In this document: positions 35,977-49,632 of the stretch, in pieces | Numbering within the stretch: the stretch's first letter is position 1 | Layout: every line of letters starts with the position of its first letter | NCBI RefSeq assembly: GCF_964340395.1 | Contig: NC_135556.1 | Coordinates: forward strand, 7,480,001-7,544,000 | Direction of reading: 5' to 3' | DNA: 64,000 nt | Source: Glandiceps talaboti | Lineage: Eukaryota; Hemichordata; Enteropneusta; Spengelidae | Translations under genes and position numbers: made by a program | The notes under the pieces: model-generated | What the model was told of the DNA's origin: nothing | Databases searched by the model: none | Seen by the model: only the letters and a program-made list of their open reading frames with translations

Positions 35977-36336
35977 TACAGCGAATTTCAAAATACCGTT
36001 CAGCTTGTTTGATACAACCATGATGAAGCTAGTAATAAGGACTTGACATGCCATAGCAAGATTGAATGAATATAGTTTCTTGCAACATTTTGTCGAAATG
36101 AAATGAGTTGACGTGCCACCATGCAGACATCATATGCAGACGTCAAAAGAGTGGCGCCCGCGTGTCTGCTTCTTGTTGCAGTACGTTCATTCAAATGGTT
36201 TAATTAATTTAGACAAAATGTTGCAATAAATTAACTTCTTGCCATAGCATTAAAGTGTAGCATGTCCAGTTTCTTATTGATTTCTGCATGGTTGTATCAA
36301 ACAGAGACGCTGAACACTATTTTGAACTCCACTGTT
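35977..36336. mobile_element. Palindromic MITE, family E, copy 4
   Basis: Starts TACAGCGAATTTCAAAATAC and ends TATTTTGAACTCCACTGT, with GTTTGATACAACCATG and its inverse inside. The core contains GACAAAATGTTGCAA and GTGGCGCCCGCGTGTCTGC. This is the cleanest relative of copy 2. Confidence 0.7.
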
Positions 36337-38007
36337 AGTGTTACAGACAATTTCGTGTCTTTAATTATACTACCATGAAAGTTTCAGGTGTTCAATTTTT
36401 CAAAAAATATTTAAATCACCATTGTCGAACTCATATATAGTTTAAAGGATTTGTTCCTGTAAACAGCTACGCCGTAGCTACATAACTCTTCAGCTTATAA
36501 ATGTTAAATTCTTTAAATAAACAACAAGAATTCATAAATACTATTGCAGTCTAGCGTGTGTAGGAACACACTGAAATTTTATATCAGTGATCTGCTCGAT
36601 AGGAACTAAACCTTTTGGAAATAAGATCAATAACACGCTTTTGACAACTTCACCTCACACTATATCGAGTTTTATCACGTGGGTCCTAAGGTCAGTAAGT
36701 GTGTTGAAAGGCGTAAGCTACAACGGTTACCGTAGATGGATAATGTCCTGTCCGGTACTCTTTCCTCCTTGCGAAACGGATGACACTCTTCGGAAACATA
36801 ACCGACAAATCATACATAATTCAGAACTGAAATCATTAATCACGGCTTTGCAATGGGTGACACTTATTTACTCTCTTGTCCTGACTCTATAATTTCCAAT
36901 TTAGAGGATAACATTTCCTAGAATGTGTCTATTCCAAGTGTAGTGACTGGCTTCTACTATTGTCTATTATGACTAGACACGCTATGTCATGTACTGTTGT
37001 GATGTAGATTGCCCACATATCGCAGTAGTGACGCTAATTGATGTGTATGTTGTATTATTTAAGGTAATAAGTTTATATGTTGTAGTTTCTGTATTTTTGA
37101 GACATCACTCTGGAGATAGCGTTAGCCTGGGACAGACATGGCAGAGCCATGTCCACTATCTATCCACTGACATAATGTCACATTGTTATGCTCCATATTC
37201 GGTCTGCGACGTGCTCCTATACATTTACTATACATTTCACTATTTGTCACTCTCATCTTTCGTTTGATCAATGATACTATTAACTGGAAGTGGAAAAAAG
37301 AACAAATATCTGCATGGTCCCATGGGATATATATGGACACTGTTAAAGAGGAGAATGGGTTTATTTTTTTTTATCCTAACACATACATGCCCCAAACCTG
37401 AGATCATGCAGTATTACTAAAACTGTTAACGGCAACGACTTTATCGTTATACTCATACTGTTTCAAAGTCAAAACACTATCTAGTTACATCACACCATTG
37501 ACACTTTTCAATGTTAGTCTCCAGAACAGGTTGGACCTGATGAGAAGCTTTTTCTCCACACAGCCTGTGAATTCAGTAATTCAAATTTATATATGATATA
37601 TTATGTTTATTGTGTCAGGTTACCCTAAAGTGACATAGTTAGCTGTATACAAAGTTGCAACCTTTTGAATAAATTACCTTAAATGTAAACACGAGATATG
37701 CGCTGATTTTTTTCCTCAGAGTTGCAGAGACTAACATACGGGAAATAGTACTAGAGTTTAAATACTGAGTTTACAGGCTGGGTAGAGAGCTTGTCCAGCC
37801 CACTAGGGGAAAATTCAATGTACTTTAGGTGATGAATTGCCAAATAAGACAGTCACAGTAAAACACAACTTTTGATATAATTTTTTATAACCAACATGGT
37901 GCATAAGTTGGTGGCGAAGGTACAATTGTTTTCTACTAGCACCGATTTTTATCATTATATTAAAGTAGTCTACAATTTTCAAAATTACACTATTTACGAC
38001 TCTTTTC
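36337..38007. other. Gene-free stretch
   Basis: Frames up to 101 codons without recognisable domains. No array or RNA gene seen. Confidence 0.45.
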
Positions 38008-38294
38008 GAAGCTTGCCCAAGCAAGTTTAACGAATTCAAGACACCATAAAGATAGCACACAATACATCACTTACACTCTGTATTTCTTGAAGTTGAAACA
38101 AAATCCATGACCAGCTGTCAACTGCACTTTCTTTCATGCAGGTACTGTTTGTATCATTAACTAAATTAAGAGTCCATACTAAGTATGTGATGTTTGTGTG
38201 ACGTGTTATCTTTGTTGTTTGTCTATCTCAACATGAATCCTTGTGATCAGGCTCACTGATCTTAATAGTTCGTTTAACAGCTTGGGCAAGCTTC
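38008..38294. mobile_element. Hairpin MITE, family D, copy 1
   Basis: Perfect 15-base ends GAAGCTTGCCCAAGC and GCTTGGGCAAGCTTC. Weaker complementarity continues inward (AAAGATAGCACACAATACAT versus GATGTTTGTGTGACGTGTTA). Confidence 0.65.
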
Positions 38295-38833
38295 TCCAAA
38301 GGGGACTGTAAGTTAATCAACCCAGGCCTGTTTACCCTTCATGAGAAATATTAATCCCCCTACAAAACCTACTCAACGTTATCTATTAAGGTATAATCAA
38401 AGAAAGATTTAATCAAGATGTCAAATTTTGATTCTGCTCACCATTTGGGTAAGTCTTAAAAGTCTATCATCTGAAGAGTCCACGCAACATCTGCGACACC
38501 ACATTTAGTAAATTGAGGTCAATGCATGCAATTTGCTAGCCAGGGCTGCCTAGTAACCGATGTCGATCAAGGTTTGATAGATGTTTTTTGTCTTATTATG
38601 GAATCTATGGGTTGTTTAAGGCTAACTGATTTCTAGTGGTTCATTTTGTTAGAACTAATAATAGTTTAAAATTACCGGTATTTTGAAAACAATGGTTTTT
38701 AAAAGCTGTAAGTTATTGGGCAAATTTTGAACTTGTTAAGCTTCCCATTGTATCATTGAATCTGTGGTCTCGGTTTCAAATTACTTAACATTGAAAAGAA
38801 TTAATACTGAAAAGAACGAGGTCTTCTTCACCA
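38295..38833. other. Gene-free stretch
   Basis: No supported feature. Confidence 0.45.
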
Positions 38834-38900
38834 TCGCCACCACCACCACAATCACCATCATCATTAACACCACCACCACCACCAACACCACCACAATCAC

Positions 38901-38946
<46 letters not shown>

Positions 38947-39288
38947 TTTTAAAGGAACATGTATTCCTGTTTAAACCCTGTAACAATTTTAAAAGGCTAA
39001 AAATACCTACAGTAGCAGGGCGAACGTAGAGCACACGATGCGATGATAATGTCTCGAAAGATTCTATAGTTACAGATACAAAGGTGAAAACGGTACATGT
39101 AGTATTGGAAAAAACTTCAAGTTGTGAGTGAACAGTTACTGTACTATTGTGTTTAAAATTCAATCTGGAGTTGACCGTTTGGTGACCTTGCATATTGCGT
39201 CGTTGATAGCCCATGTTGATTCAAACAGTTCTGTTATTTTCTTGTCGGTAGTGTTCATATTAAACGACAATTTTGCTCGATAGCGTGT

Positions 39289-39332
<44 letters not shown>

Positions 39333-39353
39333 TATTGTCTTATCACCATCGTT

Positions 39354-39385
<32 letters not shown>

Positions 39386-39386
39386 A
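38834..39386 (+). repeat. CCA and ATC trinucleotide repeats in two clusters
   Basis: (CCA)n-(ATC)n at 38834-38947, then (CAT)n at 39291-39331 and 39355-39386. They generate poly-Thr/Ile and poly-His frames that are not genes. Confidence 0.9.
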
Positions 39387-41679
39387 ATTGTCATAACTCA
39401 TCGTCCTCCTCCTCTACTCATCATCTTCAGCTTCTTCTTCTCCCCCCTCCTAGACTACGTGACGCATAACAGTACACAATATACAACAATAATGACATAT
39501 GTCCAGATCAATCTCTTACATTTTAAAGTAGACGAGCACAATTAAGTGGTAGATATTTATCTTACTACTAAAGACTCTGTAGTAACTTGTTCTCGGTAAT
39601 GGAGATAGGTTAACCCTATCAATCTTAATGTTTTGTTAATGTTTACGAAGGCGAAGCAGTCAATAATTATGTCCCTATCTAAAGATAGGGTACCGGGTAA
39701 ATATAAAAGGAGATGGTATTTTTAATGTGGGCAGTCGTCCAAATCACGCACACAGGCACGCGCGCGCGCTTGTCTTGGGGTCCCTCGCTACCGAAACATA
39801 GCTAGAAACTAAGAACGCTCGAACAATACTTTGTTTCTTCAGTGAGCAGAAATGGACGTATTAATTTCTCCAAAAGTATAAACTCTTGCGCAATGTAAAT
39901 GAACCAAATTCAATATGGCATTCGGATTTTGGGATGAATAATAGAGTGGTACATACCGTCGCGTCGCGAGGCATCATGTTTGTCTACAAACAAATCTGTA
40001 TGCTGATATACACATAGGATGACCTCTGAACTTTAACTCCTGAAATACTCCAACATGTTCTTAGTTAATGAAGTTTATATTTGTTGACTGCAGGTTTATT
40101 CTAAATTAATTAATTAATTAATTTGTATTATGTTAGTTTAATTTATACTGAACTTTGAATTCATTTTGGAGTTCAACATTTTGTTAATTGTCTACTCGAA
40201 TTTGTTCTACCGATGGGATAAATACGACAATCATACGAGGACGAAGTGTTACAATTGGATATTGCTTAGTATATATCCACAATATTTGGCAAATCCATGT
40301 AGGAATATGACAATTGTATTGGCTGCAGTTTCAAGTTTGATTAAACTGTGCATAATGGATGGATACTGTGCAACATATATTTCATACTGTAACACCACAA
40401 CTGAAAAGACATACAAGATACACCTGTTTTATCTGTGCGCCATGATTCTACTTCATTTAATGATCTTTCAACGGAGAAAGTGACATTTTCCCCGATGTCT
40501 TCGGGGAATTATGGCTATATGGTATTACCATGGCGACCGCACAACTTTACGTAATAGCTTTTCCATGTACCTGCGCTGCATCCCTTGTCCTGTGAAAACC
40601 GATAGTCACTTGAATGCCAACAGAATACTACATTCGCTTATAGCATGTTTTGTGTTGGCTATTTTAACGCCTACGCATGCACTAATCTGTCTAGATACAC
40701 TCCTTTCACTCACTCACTCACTTATCTATCGAGCTATGGCAAAGGTACCTTCCTTTGAGAATCACTAAGAGCTATTTGAAACCTCTTTATTAGACAGTTT
40801 ATACGCTTTTTATCAACTGAAATTGAATCGTCGGAAATTTATAACTTGCCTTTCGCTATTTACAGCATTTGAATGGGTGAACTTGAAACAGAAAGGACAG
40901 GTAATGAACACCTATCTAGCATAAAAAGAAAACAGGATGTGTCTCAATTTGCCAAGAAATGCGATTAATACATCCCGCTTGGGAAAAACACCTCTATCGA
41001 CATGTTAGTGGGAGAATAAAACTGTTCGGTCACTGATATTTAGAGGTCATCTACAATGTACATCTTCATGGCCACAGACCTAAAGACATAATGGTCTGCC
41101 AACTATGAATACTGTGAACTGAATATGTAATTTGTTGAAGACTTTAAGAACTGTTGTATTTAATCATTTTGGATGAATTGATTCGAACTGTGCATTTGAT
41201 AGCTTATTTTCGCCTTCTCCATGGCGTGAAATTACAAAACACATTCACTATAACGCAATGCGTGGCAAGTTCCATCTGTGTATGTTGTATTTATACCTTC
41301 TTTAATGTAATTGTAACTAATATTCAAAACAGGCCTAGTGTCACTGACAGCAAATGAAAGGCTAGCATTGAAACCTGCACTGGCTACAAATGAGACAATA
41401 TCTAGTCGCTAACAATTGTTCTATTACATATTAAAAGACGTTGTATATTAATTAATTATTATATAAATTAGTGGGCTATTTTATTCGGCTACAGTTAGTG
41501 TGGTGACAAGTTTAAATCTTCAGTGAAAGCTTCGTTTCAATCCGACTCCATGTTAATTTGCCTCTATACCTATACATGGCAGTGCGCATTATATATTCAA
41601 TATAATGCAGCCACAAGTTAGGTCATACACTGTCAGTCCCAAAGATCGCTACTTACGGTGTGCCTCTAGACTAGGACTA
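39387..41679. other. Gene-free stretch
   Basis: Contains a perfect small palindrome CCCTATCTAAAGATAGGG (39673-39690) and a short AATT repeat near 40105-40122. A 105-codon frame at 40166-40483 has no recognisable domain. Confidence 0.45.
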
Positions 41680-42410
41680 GCACCAGTCATTTGGGGGATT
41701 TGTTTTGTCTCATAATCTTCAAATTTTGATTTTGTTATTCATTTCAAATTTCGGGAAGGAAAATGTGATCAGTTTGTTTATTTAATTTTCCCCAGTTACT
41801 GATAGCCTCCAAAGGTATGGGGGCCCGTTCTGGTCACAATTATGTAAAATGTGCTAGAATTAATATAATGTAGTCTAGAATTAATTTTTATAATGACAGC
41901 AATTAATATTATACACTCCTTGAATTAATTAAATGTGTTTTGATTAATTTCATGTCCAAAAGAATCAATTTTTATATTAACTGCAATTAATATTATGAAT
42001 TCCTTGAATTAATTGAATGTGTTTTGATTAACTTTATGAACTGTAATTAATTTTATGTATTCCTTGAATTAATTAAATGTGTTTTGATTAACTTTATGCA
42101 CTGTAATTAATATTATGTATTCCTTGAATTAATTAAATGTGTTTCCGATTAATTTTATATACTGGTCTTAATTTTATGTAGTCTAGAATTAATTTTATGC
42201 ATTCCTGAAATTAATTTCATGTTGTCTAGTATTAATTTTGTGTATGTGCTGAATTAATTTTGTGTATGTGTCGAATTAATGTTGTGTATGTGCTGAATTA
42301 ATTTGGTGTATGTCCTGAAATAATTTTGTGTATGTGCTGAATTAATTTTGTGATGTGTCGAATTAATTTTGGCCCTACAATCCTTTGCGCGAGATTTCTT
42401 ATTCAAAATG

Positions 42411-42650
42411 GCGGCCCGCAGTGGTGGTCGGCGGCTTGTCATTCGAGAAAGAAATGAAGGAGGATTCTACCAATTTTTGCTCAATCTGAAATCAGTTGTT
42501 CGAGTTTTTCTGTCTCCCCTGAATTTAGGATCGACAGACGATCTATACGAAGTTAAGTTTCGAATGTTGCGTTCCCTCTTCTTCCCATGGCAGATTTTTC
42601 CCTTAGTTCTATCTCAGCTGATACGTCAAATACGTCAAAGATTGATGTAA
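42411..42650 (+). other. Open frame in left arm of element B
   Basis: An ATG in a strong context (AAAATGGCGG) opens 79 codons starting MAARSGGRRLVIRERNEGGF. The inverted copy near 45003-44860 keeps the start but changes the Arg codon after LVI to TGA. No family recognised. It could be a captured 5' exon or chance. Confidence 0.3.
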
Positions 42651-43673
42651 ACTCTGCACTGCTACTTGTATAATATGGGAAGGTAGGGGGTGGACCATTT
42701 GATATCCGGGGGGGGGGGCTTGGAAGATTTGTGGGAAAAAAAATATGCCAAGGGGATTTGCTTGAAAAAAAAATCCGGATATGAGTGGGTGATGGAAAAA
42801 AAAGTTGGACCACTGCTGCTAGAAAAAAAGAATCTTGACAGGGAAATGATGCACAGGTTCGAGTATACTGTTCAACCTGCTCGTACCTCTCCAACCAGGA
42901 CACTTGTCAAATCATGACAAACAGTTTCAAACACATGTCAGGGACCAGTCAGTTTCGTTAGCCTGTGGTACATATATATATTTGTTCTTGTCTCTGTTTC
43001 TTTCATAAATGGTTTAAATATTACTTCATGTAAGGGTTCAAACATAACTATACATAAAATCATACATATAATACATGTATTACCTAGCTACCACACTAGT
43101 TACAGAACATGCCATGTAATGTTTTAGCTGTTTCACAATCAGTGCTTCACTTATCTTGCACTTTGGGGCAAAAGAGAACTTGACTGTTTTGTAATGGTAA
43201 TCTTCATACTATTACTATTACTATTGGATAGTTTATAAAAGAACTTAATCTAAATTGTTCTAGTCTCTTCAGTATGAATTTGTCAGAAGGGATGATATAC
43301 TTCTTATTTCAGACACTACATGTATCGACACCAAAACTCAAATTCAAGTTTCTATTGTACACTAGGTATGACCTCCTAAAGTGCTCTAACACATCAGTAA
43401 CTTTAATATACATGCAGTATCAATGCCCCTATACCAATGTTACAGGCCCATTTTTATAACATGGAAAACCTATTTAAAAAGGTTATATTTACTTTGATGC
43501 TTGGCAATATATATCTCAGAGGCTATGAATAACCTACAAATTGCCTAAATAGAAACAAAAAACTACAGATCTGGCAGGGGGAGACCCCTTGGACTCCATC
43601 ACCCCAGAGGCCACTCATTCGTTAAACAAACAATAAGATTCACCAAAATTGGTAAAGAAAAACTTGAAAAGCT

Positions 43674-44285
43674 TCTAGGGGAGACCCCCTAGGACCCACC
43701 CCCATAAGAGGTAGACATGTCCAAGCCTCAAATCAAAGTTCTTCCCTCCACCTCTTACTGTCAAGATGCTATAAAACTTTATTTCAAAAATGTTTCAACC
43801 ATGTGTAGTTGCTTTTACAATTGTTAGAGGTGTCTTGTAAAGCCTGCAAATTATTGTCTGAAAGTGTCTGTTAATAGCCTGAAAATTGGCTTTAAGAGTA
43901 AAAATCATCCAGAGCTTAAAGGGGGACACCCCCTAGAACCCCCCTCCCCCATAAGAGGTAGACATGTTCCAGTTTCAAATCAAAGTTCTTTCCTCCACCT
44001 CTTACTGTCAAGATGCTATGAAACTTTTATTTCAAACATGTTTCAACCTTATGTAGTGCTTTTTACATGTTAGAGCTGTCTTGTAAAGCTTTCAAATTAT
44101 TGTCTGAAAGTGTCTGTGAATAGCCTAAACACTGCCTTTAGAAGTAAAAACCTCCAGGGCTTCTAGGGGGAGACTAGAACCCCCCCCCCTCCCATTCACA
44201 CACACTCACACAAGAGGTAGACATATCCCAGTCTCAAAGCTCTTCCCTCTACAGCTTACTGTCTGATGCTATGGAACTTTATTCA
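43674..44285 (+). repeat. ~245-bp tandem repeat, three copies, inside element B
   Basis: Copies start near 43674, 43915 and 44161 at a GGGGGAGA(CA)CCCCCTAG-like block. Each continues with AAGAGGTAGACATG, CACCTCTTACTGTCAAGATG and TGTCTGAAAGTGTCTGT. The third is truncated. Part of an earlier copy may be present at 43575. Confidence 0.8.
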
Positions 44286-45967
44286 CGGGGTCAGTGACTT
44301 TTTGTTGGCCAAATGGAAAATAACACTGACACCCCTCATCCCCCCAAGCTGGAGAAACTGACCGGTCTATCTAAATGTCTGAGCTCACCAATCAAGTTTC
44401 CGATTTTGTATTTTCAGTGTGTCATCATACCATGGCATAAAAACTGTCAATGATGTTTATTTAATTGAAAATCAAACATGTATGAAATATGTAGTTTTCT
44501 AAATAAAATCTGTGTGTGATAGAACAGCATCTTTTTACTCTCTGTATTACCCTGTGTGAAAACCAAACAGAAAATTGTGGCAACAAATGTAGGTGTTCAA
44601 CGTTGACGTAAAAAAAATCCGGATATCTCAAAGAAGCAATGAAAAAAAAAAGTTGCCAGCATAGGCGATGGAGAAAAAAAAATAATTCTCAGGCAAGCAG
44701 GTGGGGAAAAAAATAATGACTCTCCACCAATCTTCCAAGCCCCCCCCCCAGGATATCGAATGGTCTACCCCTAGTCCCGTTGGATTGGGCCCTCCTCTCG
44801 CTAAGTCATCCAAAAGCAAAGCCAAAGTCCCTGCGGCATCAAACATTCGGAACTTTAACTTCGTATAGATCGTATGTCGATCCTAAATTCAGGGGAGACA
44901 GAAAAACTCAAACAACTGATTTTAGATTGAGCAAAAATTGGTAGAATCCTCCTTCATTTCTTTCTCATATGACAAGCCGCCGAGTACCACGACGGGCCGC
45001 CATTTTAAATAAGAAATCTCGCGCAAAGGATTGTAGGACCAAAATTAATTCGCGCAAAGGATTGTAGGGACAAAATTAATTCGACACATCACAAAATTAA
45101 TTCAGCACATACACAAAATTAATTTGGCACATACACAAAATTAATTCGACACATACACAAAATTAATTCGACACATACATAAAATTAATTCGACACGTAC
45201 ACAAAATTAATTCGACACACAAAATTAATTCGGCACTTACACAAAATTAATTCAGCACATACACAAAATTAATTCACCACATACATATAAAATTAATTCG
45301 GCACATACACAAAATTAATTCGACACATACACAAATTTAATTAGACAATATGAAATTAATTTCAGGAATGCATAAAATTAATTCTAGACTACATAAAATT
45401 AAGACCAGTATATAAAATTAATCGGAAACACATTTAATTAATTCAAGGAATACATAAAATTAATTACAGTGCATAAAATTAATTAATTAATTCAAGGAAT
45501 TCATAATATTAATTGCAGTTAATATAAAAATTGATTTTATTCGACATGAAATTAATCAAAACACATTTAATTAATTCAAGGAGTGCATAATATTAATTGC
45601 TGTCATTATAAAAATTAATTCTAGACTACATTATATTAATTCTAGCACATTTTACATAATTGTGACCAGAACGGGCCCCCATACAAAGGGGGTGGTTTAA
45701 TAATGAAGACTATGAGACCAAAATATCTCTGAAACGACTGGTGCCAGTCCATGCGTGCCTTTTAGAGTTGTCACGTTTAACATGCAAATTCAACATGTTC
45801 TGGAGGCCATGATTTAAGCACTCGTACCATAAATGCAAATTCATTTCGTTTCTTATCATTTCATGTGTACACAGTACATATACAACCAGTGAGACTTGCC
45901 GAAATATGTTTTCAATTCACCTTAGGGTAAACAATATTTAGAAGTAATAAGTTACAGGGGGTTTCGT

Positions 45968-46246
45968 CTTAGCTTGCAAATACCATTACACGATGTATCA
46001 ATACCAGTGAGACTGATCACCAGGTTTCAGGTTGAGATAAACACAATAAAGATAACACACACACATTCCTTACACAGTGTCTACTCTGTATTTTGTTAAT
46101 GATAACAAAAACATATACAAATGTAACCACAAACGGAACAACCAGATACTGTGTAAGGGATGCTTGTGTGTTATCTGTGTGTCTATCTCAACAGGCAACC
46201 TTGTGATCAATCTCACTGTTCAAGTTAATAGCATTTGCAAGCTAAG
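45968..46246. mobile_element. Hairpin MITE, family D, copy 2
   Basis: Ends CTTAGCTTGCAAAT and ATTTGCAAGCTAAG. The arms continue inward through GTTGAGATAAACACAATAAA... and its inverse, ...TGTGTGTCTATCTCAACA. It resembles 38008-38294 along the arms and lies about 200 bases outside element B. Confidence 0.7.
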
Positions 46247-47316
46247 CTACTGCATCTAACAAAGTAGTTTCACAAAAAATATCCACTTGCAGCAAACTGT
46301 GTTTAGTTGAACACCTTGTTCCAAGTCCTACACTGTAACGTTGTTATTTTGTCATATCTGAAGAACCTGTGTAACATGCACAAACCTAGGTTGTTTTGAT
46401 TTTAGTAGAACGTTTAGAAGGTATTAAACGGCTGTTCGCGATGATTTCAAGCTTCTCAATAAAAGCCAATAGGACTGATATATAATATACATTAGTCCCA
46501 GATCAAAGTAAGTATTGAATTGGTATAAACATTTCTAAGTCATAACATTTTATTTTACTGTAACTGTAAGACTTTAGGATTCCATACTATTAGTTTGTGT
46601 ATGGTACATTTTGCCATCTGCTGCATGTATGCATTTGGTTGTAATCCTGTATACCTACCGTCACAGTCTCTGTCAAGTCAATATTCGCTCAAACGTCAAG
46701 TTGTGAAAGAGTTCACTTAAATTGTCTAGCGATTATCTTCTGCCACTCAGTGCGGAAGACTGACTTCCGACATGGTTAATTAACGCGTTGAGCAGTTGTA
46801 CGTGGAAATAACATAAAGCATCTGATCTACGATGCAGACAAGGTATGTATCAATCAACGGACCCAGATGATGGATAGGACACATGAATCGGGGGGTTCAT
46901 ACTATATGCTAACAAACTTCTATTACTTCGTCACTTGTAATTATGGTTGACCCTGATAAAGCATAACTCTGTAGGCGTGCAGCTTGCCCGAAATAACGGT
47001 GAGGTGGAGGGGGGGACGTCCGATGTCTGTTTAATACCAACTGGAGTGGCATGGCATGTGTATGTACGCGAATTCCTAGGTATTTACTACGTGTCACGAT
47101 TGATTGCAGCTATCGACATTAATATTGGATGACGTTTGTGTAAATAGGATGAGACAATTGCATGTGAACTGTGAAACAAAATCAGTAAATGATACAGTCA
47201 GTAGACATGAAAAATACATCATATGAATATTTGACGCCGGAGGGGTGGGGGTAAACGGCAATCTCCATATGCGCATATATGTGTATGCATTACATCCGTC
47301 CTCTTCAGTTCAAAGT

Positions 47317-47318
<2 letters not shown>
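46247..47318. other. Gene-free stretch
   Basis: No supported feature. Confidence 0.45.
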
Positions 47319-47505
<187 letters not shown>

Positions 47506-49555
47506 TCGTTTTTTGTTTTTGTGTTATTGGCGTTTTTTATTCATGGAAGGTACCAATACATGTGGGCACAGATTCAAAGGAAATATCCTTTCGAGCATAG
47601 AATTCCTGAGTAAACTGTAAAGGTCAATGTACCAAGTCTGTTTTGAACCGCGATTTTAACTGATCACAGACGATATCAATGGCGGAATCTACTGATTGAA
47701 TCAGTATGACCTGTCGGATACATTCACATTGCAAAGCGTCATAGGATGCATTTGTGAACGTGTCTTAAATTATAACGAATGGTTTCACACAACAGTGATA
47801 GAAAATGTCACGTACAGTTCAGTATATATACGAAATAATAATACAACACTTCTCAATGAATGGTAATAGGTTTATTACTCACTACAGTACATATGATACC
47901 ATGAATTTCGTGTGAAGTTTGGAGATTTATCTGCCCAAGATTAAAATCTTGTTGGGATTTTGGATGAGCCGAAAAACGGCACAGGACTTGACTTTAAGCT
48001 AGAGATTATCAGAAATACCACTGTGTTTTTATTGTGTTGATAAAAGTGAACTCGTAATCTTAAAATTATAACAAACTACCCCGATCGATGCAATAGCTCA
48101 TAATGCTGATATGTTTTTCGGAGACTTTTTTTCAGAGAAGCACAATTATCATTAAGTTGTTATATTTGCTGGTCATGTTGATTCGTTTTATACCAACAAG
48201 CTGTAACCTGTGAGTATATAGTAAAACAGCACGTTGAACACAACCTGACTGTCAAATTATGTTCTTTTGTATTCAACGATTATTGTAGTAGTAGTTAAAC
48301 AAATATTTATATTATCAAACCTGCGGAAATTATCAATCAAATTTTATGTTCGACTTTGACATTTTGAGATTGATGATGTGTTTGGGCTTCGTTTTATCAT
48401 GTGTTTTTAAATCGCCATCAATTTTTAACCCCCTTCAAATGAGTATGCGGCCATTATGCCTTACTTTCATTCACTTCATTCACTCATCTTTCATTTAGTA
48501 CACTGCATATTTGGATCCTCTTCTCTTCTCGTTTAGTGTTTATCTTTCCATAACGTTCACTTACCGTTCTTAACCTTTCCTTGACCTTCACGAGTTTTTG
48601 AATTTGATGGATAGCCATTTGCTACGTACTAAAGATAGTACTATCAGCTCAGCCGAACCAAAGGGACCGCTTTATTTTAGTAGAATGGCTGTCAATACTG
48701 TAAACGATAATACAAATTTGACGACATTTTGTTTTCACTCTTTAAGGCTTATTTCATCGTCGTGGAGTGACTTTTGGAATTCTAAATAGTGTGACCTTTT
48801 TTGTTACACTGTATCGTTTGGTTTGTCTTATCGTTCACGATGCTACAATGTACTGCATAATCTAAGTTTAGAAGCAATCCGTTGGGTTTGAATCTGAAGA
48901 TCACATCACCCCGCGTCTAGCTGAATAAGACATCATGAACCAAACATCGTTCATACATTTGAGTAAACCCCAACTCTTAGAATCACGCAAACAGTGTAAG
49001 ACAAATGCATCATATTTGGACATTATGTAGCTGCGCCCCCCCCCCCAAATAAACACTAACTTATAATTGGGCAGAATTCTGTTATTTATTAACAAAGCTA
49101 TGATGTTATAATGACTATGTGGATGGATGACTTTGCTTGAATTTGAAATTTCATCTCATCTCCTTATTGGGCTAAACGGTAAGCGGGTAAATATATCTTC
49201 GGACCCAACAGATAGCCGTTGAACCACTTATACATGTAACCCAGGGAGGTTGGCAATATACATTGTGGTCAATAATTTCCCCCCGGGGGGGGGGGGGGTC
49301 AGAGACCTCTTGAGACTTAAACCTTTAAGTACATATATTGTGTCAAGTTTATGCGAAGGTCAAATCTTTATTTACATTTAAAGTATGAAGTGAACACGAT
49401 CATTTCTGTGAAAACTAATATTAACACATCTTTTTGAACTGTCGACAGAGGGCGGTATTATAAGAAAGGACTTGATGAAATTGTACACTCACTCTAAAGA
49501 CATACATAGTTGTTGCATGTACATTTATGTAATGCATGCATATAAAATTGTTCGG
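47506..49555. other. Gene-free stretch
   Basis: Homopolymer C/G runs near 49034-49045 and 49280-49299. No gene recognised. Confidence 0.45.
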
Positions 49556-49632
49556 TTTGTTTGTTTGTTTGTTTGTTTGTTTGTTTGTTTGTTTGTTTGA
49601 TTATTCGTTTGCTTTGTTTGTTTGTTTGTTTA
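49556..49632 (+). repeat. Microsatellite (TTTG)n
   Basis: About 17 units with an interruption. Confidence 0.95.

Larger units (their letters stand above)
41680..45765. mobile_element. Element B: ~4-kb foldback-like element with ~1-kb inverted arms
   Basis: The left arm (about 41685-42770) and right arm (about 44590-45760) are long inverted repeats. The outermost match is AGCACCAGTC...CTCATAATCTTCA. Then comes GTATGGGGGCCCGTTCTGGT, a run of AATTAATT-containing segments, a ~22-bp tandem (GAATTAATTTTGTGTATGTG), and a segment with AAAATGGCGGCCCGC. The inner part ends at GATATCC plus a G/C run and CTTGGAAGATT. The 22-bp array is longer on the right (about 13 units) than on the left (about six). 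No transposase was recognised between the arms. Exact ends and target duplication are uncertain. Confidence 0.85.

Noticed and set aside
42690-42917. 75-codon frame next to the left arm of element B
   Set aside because: It runs through poly-A/poly-G stretches and is not preserved in the inverted arm.
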